A stretch of DNA of 64,000 bases, from the NCBI RefSeq assembly GCF_029873635.1, contig NC_080423.1:108579087-108643086 (forward strand), given 5' to 3'. The DNA is from Malania oleifera. Lineage: Eukaryota; Streptophyta; Magnoliopsida; Santalales; Ximeniaceae. The notes under the pieces are model-generated. The model was not told where the DNA came from and made no database searches. It saw only the letters and a list, made by a program, of their open reading frames with translations. How positions within the stretch are numbered: the first letter of the stretch is position 1; each line of letters begins with the position of its first letter. Positions 47,398-57,899 of the stretch are shown in pieces. The position numbers were made by a program, and so were the translations under genes.

Positions 47398-49773
47398 TCA
47401 GCACCCACGTCCATCCATATTTCTTCCTAGAGTCCCTTCAGCAATTTCCAGCATATCTTTGACTTCAGTTTCCTTCATATTCATCATCATCATTTTTGCC
47501 CCAAACTTCACAGCATCTTCCATCAACCCTTTCTCATTGGGTGTTTCTTTAGGATCTGTCAACATATCATTCTTAGGTTTTTCTGCATTCTTCACCATCT
47601 CTTCATCCTTACCTTCTGTCAGTACCTGAAGAAGTTCTAAAGGTGTGGATGCTGGGTCAAGCTCCCGGCAACCTGTGGGAACATTTTGAGCCTCTTGACC
47701 TGTAAGAAAGTATGATGGAACCTGATGAGAGAACCGAAACAACTCTTCTTTTGGAATTGTCTTGACTTGCTTCGGGTCCAAATGCCGGTGAAATACTGTC
47801 CTAAAACCAGCAACTTTAACCAATGGAGTGACAGTCACACCTAGCTCCTCAGTATAATCTTCAAGCACTTCCACCATGTCATATTTATGAATCACCTCAT
47901 CAGGGGTGAGTTCATTCCAATCAGGGGACCAATTCCTATAAAGAGCCCAAACATCTCCCTTACTGGGATATATTTGAATGACCCCCCTCGCTCCTTTTGC
48001 CCATTTAACCATGTGAGAGAAAGAATTAAGAGAGTTGTTAATTTCATGCTTGCCGATCCTAAAATCTCCACTAGTTTTGGGAAAACCAGATCCAATCCAG
48101 TTTATTGGGGCCAGCTCATTGTTGCTTTTGGAATTAAGCCAACTAATTCGCATCTTGAATGGTTTACGAGAAACAACACCATGAATCATAGCATAATAAC
48201 GAGGCATCCCATCATCATCATCATAAGCAGCCCAAACCTGGTTACCACTGAATGACTTTTCAGTACGATCCTTGTCAAAATCATGAAAGTCTGGATCTGG
48301 AACATTCATTGCTACAGTTTCAGTACCCTTTGAATCAGAATCAACACCAGCAATGGCAGGAGAAGACTTCTTAGCATGCACTTTATTCTCAGCAACACCA
48401 AGCTGCCTATGCTTGTTTGCACCATTTTTTACACCATTTATAGTAGCTTCTTGTTTCCCTTTCTCCCTCTCTTTCTCCTCTTTACATGAATTCTTTCGTG
48501 CAGCAGCTGTGCTCCATTCATTCAGCTTCTTGCGAATTTCCGTCCTAGCCTTCTCTATCAGCATTTTACGAACCTCTGGCTGTGACAGCTCCTTTGTAGT
48601 AATAGACCTGGCACTTCCAGGAACATTGATCCTTGCAGTTTCAGAACTGCTCTTTTGAGAAGCAGGCACACTTCCCATGCCAACCACTCCATGTCTCATG
48701 CCCATTTGATTTGGCATCTCTCTTCCAATACCATGCATTGCATTTTCATCCATACGCCTTTTCTTCATTCGCCTTTCTCCTCCCAATACAGTAGAACCAG
48801 TTATCCGTGCTTCCTCACGCTCTCTCTTCAATTTCTCATAGGCTGGCTGAACAGCTTGAGCAGCTGAGGAAGTGGAGGCCGGTGCACTTCCACCTCCACC
48901 TGATTTAGAAATAGAATCTGACTGAAAATTTGCCCGATTAAATGAGTCAAAACCAGAAAACCCTGTTCCTCCTGCACTTGGGGCAGCAGCCTGTTTCATT
49001 CTTGGAGTTTCAGAGTTCCGGTTTGTCACATGGGAGCTTGAATTCTGCCGTTGCTGGTATGTAGTCCAAGGAGTGGATGACTTGCGTCCATTTAAAGGTG
49101 GGGGTGGCGTCTCTACGGCCAAAAAGGGCTCATGGCAATTAGGGCAAAGAAGAGTGTGGTTGAGATAATTTATAAGATATTCATACTGCATTTTGCAGCG
49201 ATTGCATACGGTCCAAAATGTATTTGGTTTTGATGGACGGGGAACCGCCGGAGTGGGCTTTGGATGAGCAGCACTCTTTTGATCCCTTGTGTTCAAATTA
49301 GAACCATTGGTGAAATTATGGAAACCATTCCTACCGGCTGGCACTGATGAATTCCCAGTAGGAATTTTCTGATATAAATCCCTCCGCCTCATGTTATATG
49401 CACTTCTTTTGGCTTTATCGGACAACAAACTCCAAGCCTCTGATAAAATTTTAAATGCGCCATCAGCCCCGATCAATTTGTTTTTATCAGGATGAAGAGT
49501 GAGAGCCAGCTTCCTGTATTGTTTCCTTATCGTATCATCGTCAGAATAGGGATCTACATTGAGGACCCCATACCAATCAATCTCACCATTAATTTTCTTC
49601 TCAGCTGAGGCGTACACATCAAGTGTTGCCAGTAATTGAGGAAGACCCTCAAGGTCAGCATACAAGCTTTGGGCCTTCAAAGCAAATTTTTTTGCTCCAG
49701 CAATGTCCTTCTCTGTCATCTTCTTCATTGCAATATCCTTAGCCCTGATGGCTTCATCTTTATTACACTCCAT
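47398..49773 (-). CDS. DnaJ domain protein with C-terminal DUF3444 (single coding exon)
   Basis: A plant-specific type III J-domain protein. The J domain lets such proteins stimulate Hsp70 ATPase; the family is usually nuclear or cytosolic, with poorly known clients. The start ATG is placed at 49773 (MECNKDEA); a codon further upstream in frame is GTG, not ATG. About 791 residues, usual for the family. J domain about 64-130 with HPD near 94-96. A zinc-ribbon-like pair CNRC...CPNC lies at about 189-212. A basic RRMKKRRM segment near 333-340 is a likely nuclear signal, and a charged linker follows to about 490. DUF3444 spans about 500-715 (VWAAYDDDDGMPRYYA, GDVWALYRNW, FSHQVPSY). The coding region is intronless, with a 5' UTR intron inferred at 49895-51544. 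It appears intact. The exact orthologue was not determined. Confidence 0.95.
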   Translation of the reverse strand: MECNKDEAIRAKDIAMKKMTEKDIAGAKKFALKAQSLYADLEGLPQLLATLDVYASAEKKINGEIDWYGVLNVDPYSDDDTIRKQYRKLALTLHPDKNKLIGADGAFKILSEAWSLLSDKAKRSAYNMRRRDLYQKIPTGNSSVPAGRNGFHNFTNGSNLNTRDQKSAAHPKPTPAVPRPSKPNTFWTVCNRCKMQYEYLINYLNHTLLCPNCHEPFLAVETPPPPLNGRKSSTPWTTYQQRQNSSSHVTNRNSETPRMKQAAAPSAGGTGFSGFDSFNRANFQSDSISKSGGGGSAPASTSSAAQAVQPAYEKLKREREEARITGSTVLGGERRMKKRRMDENAMHGIGREMPNQMGMRHGVVGMGSVPASQKSSSETARINVPGSARSITTKELSQPEVRKMLIEKARTEIRKKLNEWSTAAARKNSCKEEKEREKGKQEATINGVKNGANKHRQLGVAENKVHAKKSSPAIAGVDSDSKGTETVAMNVPDPDFHDFDKDRTEKSFSGNQVWAAYDDDDGMPRYYAMIHGVVSRKPFKMRISWLNSKSNNELAPINWIGSGFPKTSGDFRIGKHEINNSLNSFSHMVKWAKGARGVIQIYPSKGDVWALYRNWSPDWNELTPDEVIHKYDMVEVLEDYTEELGVTVTPLVKVAGFRTVFHRHLDPKQVKTIPKEELFRFSHQVPSYFLTGQEAQNVPTGCRELDPASTPLELLQVLTEGKDEEMVKNAEKPKNDMLTDPKETPNEKGLMEDAVKFGAKMMMMNMKETEVKDMLEIAEGTLGRNMDGRGC

Positions 49774-51700
49774 CTTCACTATGTTTGCTGCTCTCTCCTT
49801 CTAACAGCTAACAGTATCTTTTTTTTTGACAACAGGTAACCAACATATAAGCAAGAAGTCAACCACCAACATCCGGTTCTACAATCTGCAATTCCTGCAT
49901 GCAACATAGAATAAAAATAACTTTAGCAGCGAAGCAGTCAAGTCCATAAAAAAAAAAAATTACCAAAATAAGAAAACTTTTCCAGCAACGTGGAAATAAA
50001 CAAAGCAAGCGAGGTTAGCGACAAATGGCAAGGTAATGAATGGAAAATTATGAGTAACCGACAAATACGAGTTAATGCTTCTTCAAAACAAGCAACCCCA
50101 AACTTTTGTGCACTTGATCCAAAAGCCTTCTTGGTGATTGAACCGAAAAACGACAAAAGAAAACACGAATTTCAACAGTTTCTAGAACCAAAATTTAAGT
50201 AACAGAACAGAATCGACAATTAAAAGTTGACAAATGTAATACAGCACTCCCAGAGCTGACCATTTGTGCAAAATTACAAGGTTAGTGCAAAACGGTAAGG
50301 TCCTGATGATGAAAAATTGTGAGAAAATTATGAGTATACGACAAATAAGAGTTAATGCTTTTTCAAATCAAGTAACTCCAAACATTTGAACACATATAAT
50401 CTGAAGCACTCTTAATGACCGAAGCAAAAACCCGCAAAAAAAAAAAAAAAAAACACAAAATTCAACAACTTGATGCACTGAAAAAGTGAAAATTTAAAAT
50501 AGCACAATAGAATGGACAATTTAATTAAAACAAGAACCGATTTCCCGCAGCTGATCATTCATGCCAAATTACGAGGCAAGAGTCAAATGGGAACGTCATG
50601 AATGATGAAATATTACAAGTAAATTATGAGCAACCGACAAACACTAGTTAATGCTTCTTCAAATCAAGCAACTGTAAATATTTGAACACTTCTGATCAGA
50701 AAATCTTATTAATGACTGAACTGAAAAAGAATCCACAAATCAACATTCAAAACTCAACAATTTTAAGCACCAAAATTTTAAACGGCAGAATATAATTGAC
50801 AATAAAAACTTGCACATAAATACAGTGCTCGCAGAAGCTAATCATTCATGCAAAATCATGAGGCTAGTGCTAAATGGTAAGGTCATGAATGATGAAAATT
50901 TGCAAGTAAATTATGAAAAACCGACAAACACGGGTTAATGTTTCTTCAAATCCTGTAACTCCAAACTTTTGATCAACTTTGATCTGAAAGTCCTCCAAAT
51001 GACTGCACTGAAAAACCCACGAAAGTAATCAACAATTTTTTTAAAAAAAAAAAAAAAAAAACCAGAATAGAATTGACAATGAAAAGTTCCACAAACATCA
51101 ACAAAGTGCTCCCAAAGTTGATCATTCGTGCCAAATTACAAGGAGCATGAAACAAACAACAGTAACTGATAACATAAAAACCTAAAGATCTCAGCTCTAG
51201 AAAAATTTCCTTTATCAGATACTGCAATGAAAAAAAACATGGTCGAAAAGAGTATCATCCCTCATTCAAATTTGAGGCAGACGAAGAGTCACAGATACCC
51301 ACTACACAGATTAACTTCAAACATTCAAATCAAACAAAACCCTTCACCATGGATCTAAAAGAGCTGAGATTTTGAACAAAACAGTGCAGATTTCACGTTC
51401 CAAGTACTCAAATTCTGCGATTTGACTGAAATCCTCATAACCTTAAAACGTCAATATTCTCAGTAAATAAACAATCTACAACAATATAATAAACCCGAAA
51501 ATTCATATTCCGAACTGAGCAGAAAGAAAGACACGAAAAATTACCTATTTCCGAGAATGTGAATCGCAGAGACAGCACTGATAAATTTGCATGAGAATTT
51601 GAGTTTGCCCTGCTTTACGACCGAGGTCATCAAACATCTCCCAAACGGGATCCTTTTTGTGAAAATCCCTCGAAACCTAAATCAAATTCTGAAGAAAATT
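49774..51700 (-). promoter_or_regulatory. 5' UTR, leader intron and promoter side of the DnaJ gene
   Basis: A leader intron is inferred. The donor AG|GTAA is at 51545/51544 after GCGATTCACATTCTCGGAAAT, and the acceptor is at 49896-49895 after a pyrimidine-rich tract ending TTGCATGCAG. That leaves about 120 bp of leader before the ATG. The intron would be about 1.65 kb, mostly the 285-bp tandem repeat. An AT-rich stretch with a TATA-like CATATATATTTAA lies near 51695-51710. Splice sites are by eye. Confidence 0.45.
50000..51150. repeat. Tandem array of an about 285-bp unit in the DnaJ leader intron
   Basis: Four copies are marked by CGACAAA-(T/C)A-GAGTTAATGCTTCTTC-like words starting at 50059, 50339, 50635 and 50922 (periods 280, 296, 287). 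Each is followed by AACTCCAAAC-TTTGA, an A-rich run, AGAAT-GACAAT and a CATTCATGCAAAATTACAAGG-like block. Copies differ by many substitutions and small indels. No coding potential. Confidence 0.85.
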
Positions 51701-51719
51701 AAATATATATGGCATGGTA

Positions 51720-53360
51720 TAAATAAAAAAAAAAAAAAAGCAGCCCTGGTTTTCTGTATTTTAAGTATTTTTTTAGGGCATAACCTATCTTTTTGTATAG
51801 GGTAAAACCCTAACCATGGTTATTTTTTAACTCTGGTTAACAATGCTGAATATTGTGGTGTGGTTAGCTAAATATGGAAAATTTAATTAGTGGGTGGATT
51901 TTTCTGAAAACCATAATTCAAAATTTTTTTGACCTCTCTTTTTTTCTTTTTTGTAAAATTTGAAATGGGTTTAATCTATAAAATGTGGGCCATTTTTTGA
52001 GTGCAAAATCAAATAAATCTGCCCAATCACATTTTTGGAAATTAAATTTTGTAATAATTTTTTTGGCTGTAGTGGCAAAAATTTTCAATTTTTAATCAGT
52101 ATTTACAATTTTTTGCAAAAGAAAAATATTTTTTTATTTAAAAATCCTTTTTTTAAGACACCCTTTGTGAATGTAAAGCTTCACAAGAGTTAAAGTCCTT
52201 AATGTGCAAACAACAAGCCAAAACAGCTTGGGTTTTTGCTTCCTTTGACTTGACCTAAGGATAATATCCTAAGCATGGTTACCTGCCTTGTTTAACTTGG
52301 AATGGGATTCCATCATAAGTTACCTTATATGGTTATGTTCCATGGGAAAAGGAATTCTCTGGGAATTCTAGAACTTAAATTCTACCTTTTTGCTGATAGC
52401 AAAATGGAAAATCTTCTCTCCTTGCATTTCTCCTCTTTCTCTTCTTGTGTAGTCCATTCCAAAATGTGATAGAAGAGAAGAGAGTTACACAAAGGGTGTC
52501 AATTCCATTGGAGGACATTCCAACGTGTGAGAACGATGGCTTGGTACCTGGTCATATAATCATTAAGTGCATTTCCTCAAAACCTTCTCTGATCTCTACC
52601 ACTGTTCAACTGAGAAATGGCTATTTTGGCAACAATGTAGATTATGCACTGGCCTAAATTAAAGGTTGTGGTAGAAAATAAACCACCATAAAAACACCCT
52701 GCCAAGTGCCCACTGCCAGAGCAAAAAACAGGTGACTATTGTCATTTAGCGATGTATCGAGTGTATCGCCATAGTTTATTTAGTGGGTCCCATGCATGGT
52801 TAGTGGTGGACCTTGTGTGGGACCCACTGATTGTATGGCGGTGAAATGTCACGGGACCCATTAAATAAATGGTAGAGTTCTATGGACGCCTTTCAGTTTG
52901 CATTCGAAAACCTTCATACTCCTTCATTTCTTGATTTTAAATGCCAAAAGTCAAAAACATGTAGATGCATTTGAACAAATCCACAATACCATGGTTGCAG
53001 GGCTTGCAAAACCACTGCCAAAATGTTCACAGGACTCATAATATGTTCTGTATAAACATTTATGCTCACCCTTAAAGGGGATGAATGATCTCGTGTAGGA
53101 TCAGAAGAAAACTTTAGTTAGTAATTGGGGCAATGAGGGAGAGTAATGCTGTGGATAAATGTAACAACCAAACCAGAAGGCAGCCTATAAATAAATCAAT
53201 GTTTTAAAAAATGTTCACTTTTTCATTATATTTGTATAGAGCTGAGTTGCAGACAATGATTAAAGAAGAATTTGTGGGTGAAAGTAACCCATAGGGAAGA
53301 AAAAAGAACTAATGGGTTTGAGAAGAGGCCTATCCCAAAAGAAGAAGAGAAGGTCCAAAA
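51720..53360. other. Spacer between the DnaJ and MFS genes with a small foldback
   Basis: No gene seen. It contains an inverted repeat with arms 52775-52794 and 52850-52869 (TTTATTTAGTGGGTCCCATG and its near complement), with a second inverted GGGTCCCA/TGGGACCC pair inside, as in a short foldback element. It runs into the MFS 3' UTR on the right. Confidence 0.5.
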
Positions 53361-53364
53361 CATG

Positions 53365-53680
53365 AGATCAGACAAATCCAACCATGATTTGAGTATCCAT
53401 CAGCTCCAAAGTTTACAGATACAAATATAGATACTGCCCTTTGTTGATGGTAATGGAAGCCAAGAAGCCATCTTCTGAATGGTAAGGGAATTTTTAGGCA
53501 AACTGCAACTGAAAACAAGAGACCAGACAAATCCAACCATAATTGGTCTATCCATGAGCTCCAAAGTTTACATATACCAATATAAATACTGCCCTTTGTT
53601 GATGGCAATGGAAGCTGTGACGCCATCTTCTGAATGGTAAGCAGGTTTTTGAGCAAACTACAACTGAAAACAACCTTTTT
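53365..53680. repeat. 155-bp tandem duplication in the MFS gene 3' UTR
   Basis: Two copies with a 155-bp period (AGACAAATCCAACCAT starts at 53370 and 53525). They share CTGCCCTTTGTTGATGG and CCATCTTCTGAATGG. They lie directly downstream of the MFS stop codon on the transcribed strand. The open frame spanning them is a by-product of the duplication. Confidence 0.85.
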
Positions 53681-53700
53681 GTGATTGTTCCCCATGCAAC

Positions 53701-55256
53701 TCAAGTGCGAGACTTTCCATAGAGCTGTGCATAGACACTCTTCGTCCTAAAAACAACAATCGAACTCATTACAACTGCAATAATGCAGAGTCCTGAGAGG
53801 ATCCAGCAAGTGAGGGAGTAGCATATGGAACCATCACAAGAAAGAGATTCATCCCCCACAAGAGTAGTCAAATTTGGTTGAAGGAGGCCAGCTTGTTTTG
53901 CCGCATAATAATCATATATGCCACTAGCAATGACGCCGGAGAATAATAGAGAACCAACAGGACTTGCCAGTGTAAGGAAGTTATAGAGCGCGCCAAAACT
54001 TTTCAAGCCAAAAAGCTCAGAAGCTGCTGCTGGAACAATTGCCCAATGAGCTCCATATCCGAGTCCTGTCAAAACGGTCACAACATAAATTTGCCCTGGC
54101 CAGCCCATAGCATAGTAGAAGAATCCAATTGCCATTATGACCTGAACCACAGCCATTGCCACTGGTCTAGGATAGCTATAATTTCTGGTATCAAAAATAA
54201 GAAAATGAAAAAAAGAAAAAGAAAAAGTGTGAGAATGTTGTCTAAATTACATCCCAAAATAAGGATATATAAATAAATAAATAAAGAGACCAAAGCTGTG
54301 GCTCATGAAGAAAGTGAACTACACCTTATGATGATCTCAGAGAAGTAGCCGCCGCCAACACGGCCAAGAAAATTCCAAATGCTGATCATGGATACATATA
54401 TATTTGTGTTGGCATACCCCAGGGATTGACATATTTGACCCAGGTTATCGATAACCGTCAAACCTGACCCAGAAGCCAGCACAAGGGAGAGAAATATAAG
54501 CCAAAAATCTGCCTTTATTAATGCCTGCATTAGGGTGAAATCTTCCCCCCTGCGAGGTCCTTTTCTCCGCTTGACTCTTACTGCTCCTTCTGCAGCTGCT
54601 TGAAAAAGTTTAGTTTGCAACTGAGCAATTCGTTTTTTCCTTTCTGATGCAGGAAGTGAGTCTACGTCTGTGGGTTTCTCATCTTCAACTTCGCTAAGAA
54701 TGACCTCATTTGCATCCTTCTCAGATGTACCTAATTCTTGATTCTGAAGCTTAAGAAGAAGGCTCTCCTCAACCAGAGGCTTTGGTTCCAAGAAGAAAAC
54801 CAATAGAATGGGAATGATAACTGGAAGCAAAATGAAAATGATTAATAGAACTGTGAACAATGTGACAAGGTTTTGGTTTAAATCAATGAGATCCTCAAGC
54901 AACAAAACCCCCAGCAAGTAGGCTGCTAGAATAAGGCAAATGGTATAAATAAATAAAAAGCTTGAATCGTCAGATGGCCTAACTTGTCGGTGACCTCCCA
55001 CAGGTCTAACAATGAACATTAGAGAAATAACTACCATTGATGGGCCAACCGCAAACATGAAAATCAGCACTGCTTTGTCAGGGGTATTGATCATTGCATA
55101 AATCTGAGTCAAAATTGCACCACTCAACCCAGCAAAGCCCTTCAGGATACCAACAACAGGCCCTCGGCTTTTTGGGAAGTTCTGCACGCAGGACACCAGA
55201 GATCCAGTGTTGAAGTAGGTCTCACCATTTGTTCCCACAAATATACAAATGCACAG
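53701..55256 (-). CDS. Nodulin-like / NFD4-like MFS transporter, exons 2 and 3 (5' exon not in window)
   Basis: A multi-span membrane protein of the plant Nodulin-like/MFS family; substrates are mostly unknown. Exon 2 is 55256-54325: acceptor TGTCTTGCAG before CTGTGCATT, donor ATAAG|GTGT. Exon 3 is 54184-53701: acceptor TTGATACCAG, then ...NYSYPRPVAMA, stop after YGKSRT. The joined frame is open for 471 residues. Conserved family words include FVGTNGETYFNTG, CVQNFPKSRGPVVGILKG, GLSGAI, the charged cytosolic loop (about residues 157-265), DNLGQI, WNFLGRVGGGYFSE, GYGAHWAIVPA and ELFGLKSFGALYNF. Relatives have about 110 further N-terminal residues in a first exon; no such exon is visible up to 64000. 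It is therefore either a gene with an intron over 8.7 kb or a 5'-truncated copy. The visible part looks intact. Confidence 0.92.
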
Positions 55257-55692
55257 CTGCAAGACATAATCCAGTTAAAATTCAAGATGATATGATAATG
55301 AATTATTTAAAGCTCCTGCGCATTAATTATTGAATAAACTTATTTAATGACAGCCAAAATTTCACAGGTTGTGAATTGTCAAATGAAGTTAAATTACACA
55401 CAAGGAAACAAGCATGAACATGTTATGCTCAACATTAGAGGAGAAAATAAGACAGAAAATTTTTTGCAAGCTTCTGAAAGCATGCAGCTTTGTGTTAAAT
55501 ATGAATTAGCAATAACCATCTATAGGGAGAAATGTCCTACATGGCTGTGCATTGTAGGATTAAATAAAAATGCATCCATTTACATCTACATGCTATGCCA
55601 ATCCAATAACAATAAAGAAATCATTAAAATTATTTTCTTCAATGCTCAATCTTCAAGATTAAGAGGTAAGAGGTGTAGCCTGAGGCTTCTCG
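55257..55692 (-). other. Start of the long intron upstream of MFS exon 2
   Basis: Non-coding AT-rich sequence between the exon 2 acceptor and the solo LTR at 55693. No exon-like frame with MFS similarity was seen. Confidence 0.5.
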
Positions 55693-57532
55693 TGCAGAAA
55701 CCCAAATCTAGAAAATAAGAGAAATAAATAAGAAAAGAAGGAAGAAAAATTTAAAGGGGCAAAGCAGCAGGATTCGTCGACGAATCCCTTGTTTTCATCG
55801 ACGAATTCCCTTGTGTGGTTCATCGACGAAGTTCAGGAATCGTTGGCGAAGAAATACCGAGCGACAAGAAAATTCAGGATCAAGGTTTGTCGACGAACTC
55901 TTTCTTTCGTTGACGAATGTCCTTTTGCAATTCGTCGACGAAGGCACCATTTCGTCGACGAATGCGACCGGGTCAACAGCCTATAAATAGCTTTGGAATT
56001 ACTTCTTGATTAAGAAATCAAAATATCTCTCTCTCTCTCTAACCCGCGGCCCCACCCCTTCTCTCTACGATTTCTCGCCATTCGTCACCTGATTCAACGA
56101 TCAGAAGTTACCACGAGAATCTGTGGGAAATTCTCTACAAGTCTAGCGAAACAGATTGCTGAACGGTGTCTTTCCAGACATCACTCCAAATTTGAGGAAA
56201 GGGTAGAAATGGACTATCTGCCTAGCATGTAACTAGTCAAATGGGGTATATGGGTTTGGGGATGTTTAATGGTTGCTAATCTGGGATTTGAGTTGATTAA
56301 ACTGGGGAAAATGTAGTTTTAGGATTTTGGGCTCTGTATCGCCGTAGGGTGGGCTTTAGGAGCGTCGTAGGAACTCTCTCAGTAAACAGGTAAGGGGAAT
56401 AAATTATATCAGTTTTTTCTAATTTCTACCGGTTAAAAAGAGGTTTATACTTATATGTATATGTTTACGGCTTTTGTTTCAAATTCCAACCATTTAAAAA
56501 GGAGTATTTGAGCTTAGGGTTAGGTTCTGGGTTATTACCTTCAAAACTAGCCAATTAAACTTGAATACGAGACCATAGGATTAAAGTAGTGAGTTTTCTG
56601 AACGTATTGATTGAGTTAGAATATTAGTTTGGATTATCTTATAGATTATGTAAAGAATCAAAGCAAGTAGGGCTGACTAACTCAGTTTTGTAATGTACAA
56701 TTTAAATCCTTAAATTGTGTCATGAGATTGACTTTTATTAATGAAATGGATATTGTGGCTATGCTGTATTTGCCTGTTTGGTTGATGTGATATGTATATT
56801 ACTAAGAAATGAGTGGTTGTGCTTTGTAATTGTGGGACTCTGTTGTGATATATTTGTGAGACTCTATTGTAATATTAGGACTCTATCATGATGTACATAT
56901 GAGAATGATGGGAAGGGATGCTTAGTACACTGGGCACCATGTGTTGAAAAGTAATCGGGCACCATGCGTTGAGAAGGAATTTGGGCATCATGTGAAATGA
57001 AGTGTTTATGCATTATTACCTGTATGTGCATGCAAATATTGAGGTTTGCTTTATGGTAAATATGTGTGTACCGTCTGCTTGTACCTGTTTAGTTGTTATT
57101 GTTTATCATACAATTATATTTTGGATATATACATTAAAACTCATATGACACACTGTTATACTTTATTCGTCCTTACTGAGAAGTGTCTCACCCTAGCAAT
57201 ATATTAACTTTTCAGGTCCTTCTGGTGATCGAGCTTAGCAAGCTCCGGGGCAGGGTTTAGTTATTGTGGTTGTAAGTTAATGTGAGATACTGGAATATAT
57301 AGGTTTATGTTTTAAATGCTGGTATGTAATATGGACAAATGGAAGTATCTTTTTGGTTGTGTAATATGAATTAGGGAATACTTCTTTTTGGGATTATATA
57401 TAGTACTCTGGCATTATTGTTGAGAATGTATTATTATTATTTTCGCTGTGTGTATGAATAATATGGTATCAAAGATGGATTTTTTGGACACATAACACCT
57501 CGGGCCTCGCTTGGCGGGTACAGGGCGTTACA
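55693..57532 (+). mobile_element. Solo LTR, family D-like (copy G)
   Basis: 1840 bp, TGCAGAAACCC...GGCGTTACA, target duplication TCTCG (55688-55692, 57533-57537). Sense features in order: palindrome array (55772-55968), TATA CTATAAATAG (55981-55990), CT-rich leader, CAGGTAAGGGGAAT (56387-56400), the hairpin motif (57171-57193). No internal region remains. It lies in the probable first intron of the MFS gene. Confidence 0.8.
55772..55990 (+). promoter_or_regulatory. Palindrome array plus TATA box in solo LTR G
   Basis: About eight TTCGTCGACGAA-like words, then CTATAAATAG at 55981-55990 and a CT run. Same layout as in copies D1, D2 and E. Confidence 0.6.
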
Positions 57533-57656
57533 TCTCGACCATATGAACAGGGAACAAATCCTCCAAAAATGTAACGAGTTTGTAATTAATACCCTAGGAA
57601 AGCTGTTGCCAACTCACTGCTATTTGTTCTTGGATTCCTTTGTGGTGAGGAGGGGA

Positions 57657-57863
57657 TGTAATAACCCGAAAAAAAAATTAAAAAAAAATTTAATTAATTA
57701 AAATTATTAATCAATTAATTAGCTAAACATTATTAAATTAATATATTAAATAAACAAATAAAAAAAATAGTATGAAAAAAAAAGTTAAGAGTAATTATTA
57801 ATTAATTAATTAGTTAATTAAATATTATTAAATTCAATTAATTAAGTTAAGTAAAATGGTGGT

Positions 57864-57899
<36 letters not shown>

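Noticed and set aside
47887-48867. Plus-strand frames inside the DnaJ gene
   Set aside because: They are antisense shadows of the conserved DnaJ-DUF3444 frame without domain similarity.
49774-49779. DnaJ start two codons further upstream
   Set aside because: That codon is GTG on the minus strand; plant nuclear genes start at ATG, which is at 49773.
53330-53704. 124-residue frame after the MFS gene
   Set aside because: It is translated 3' UTR made of a 155-bp tandem duplication and does not start at a plausible ATG context.
57533-57656. Internal region of an element bounded by LTR copies G and H
   Set aside because: G and H are different LTR families, each with its own flanking duplication (clear for G, near-match for H), so this is host DNA between two solo LTRs.
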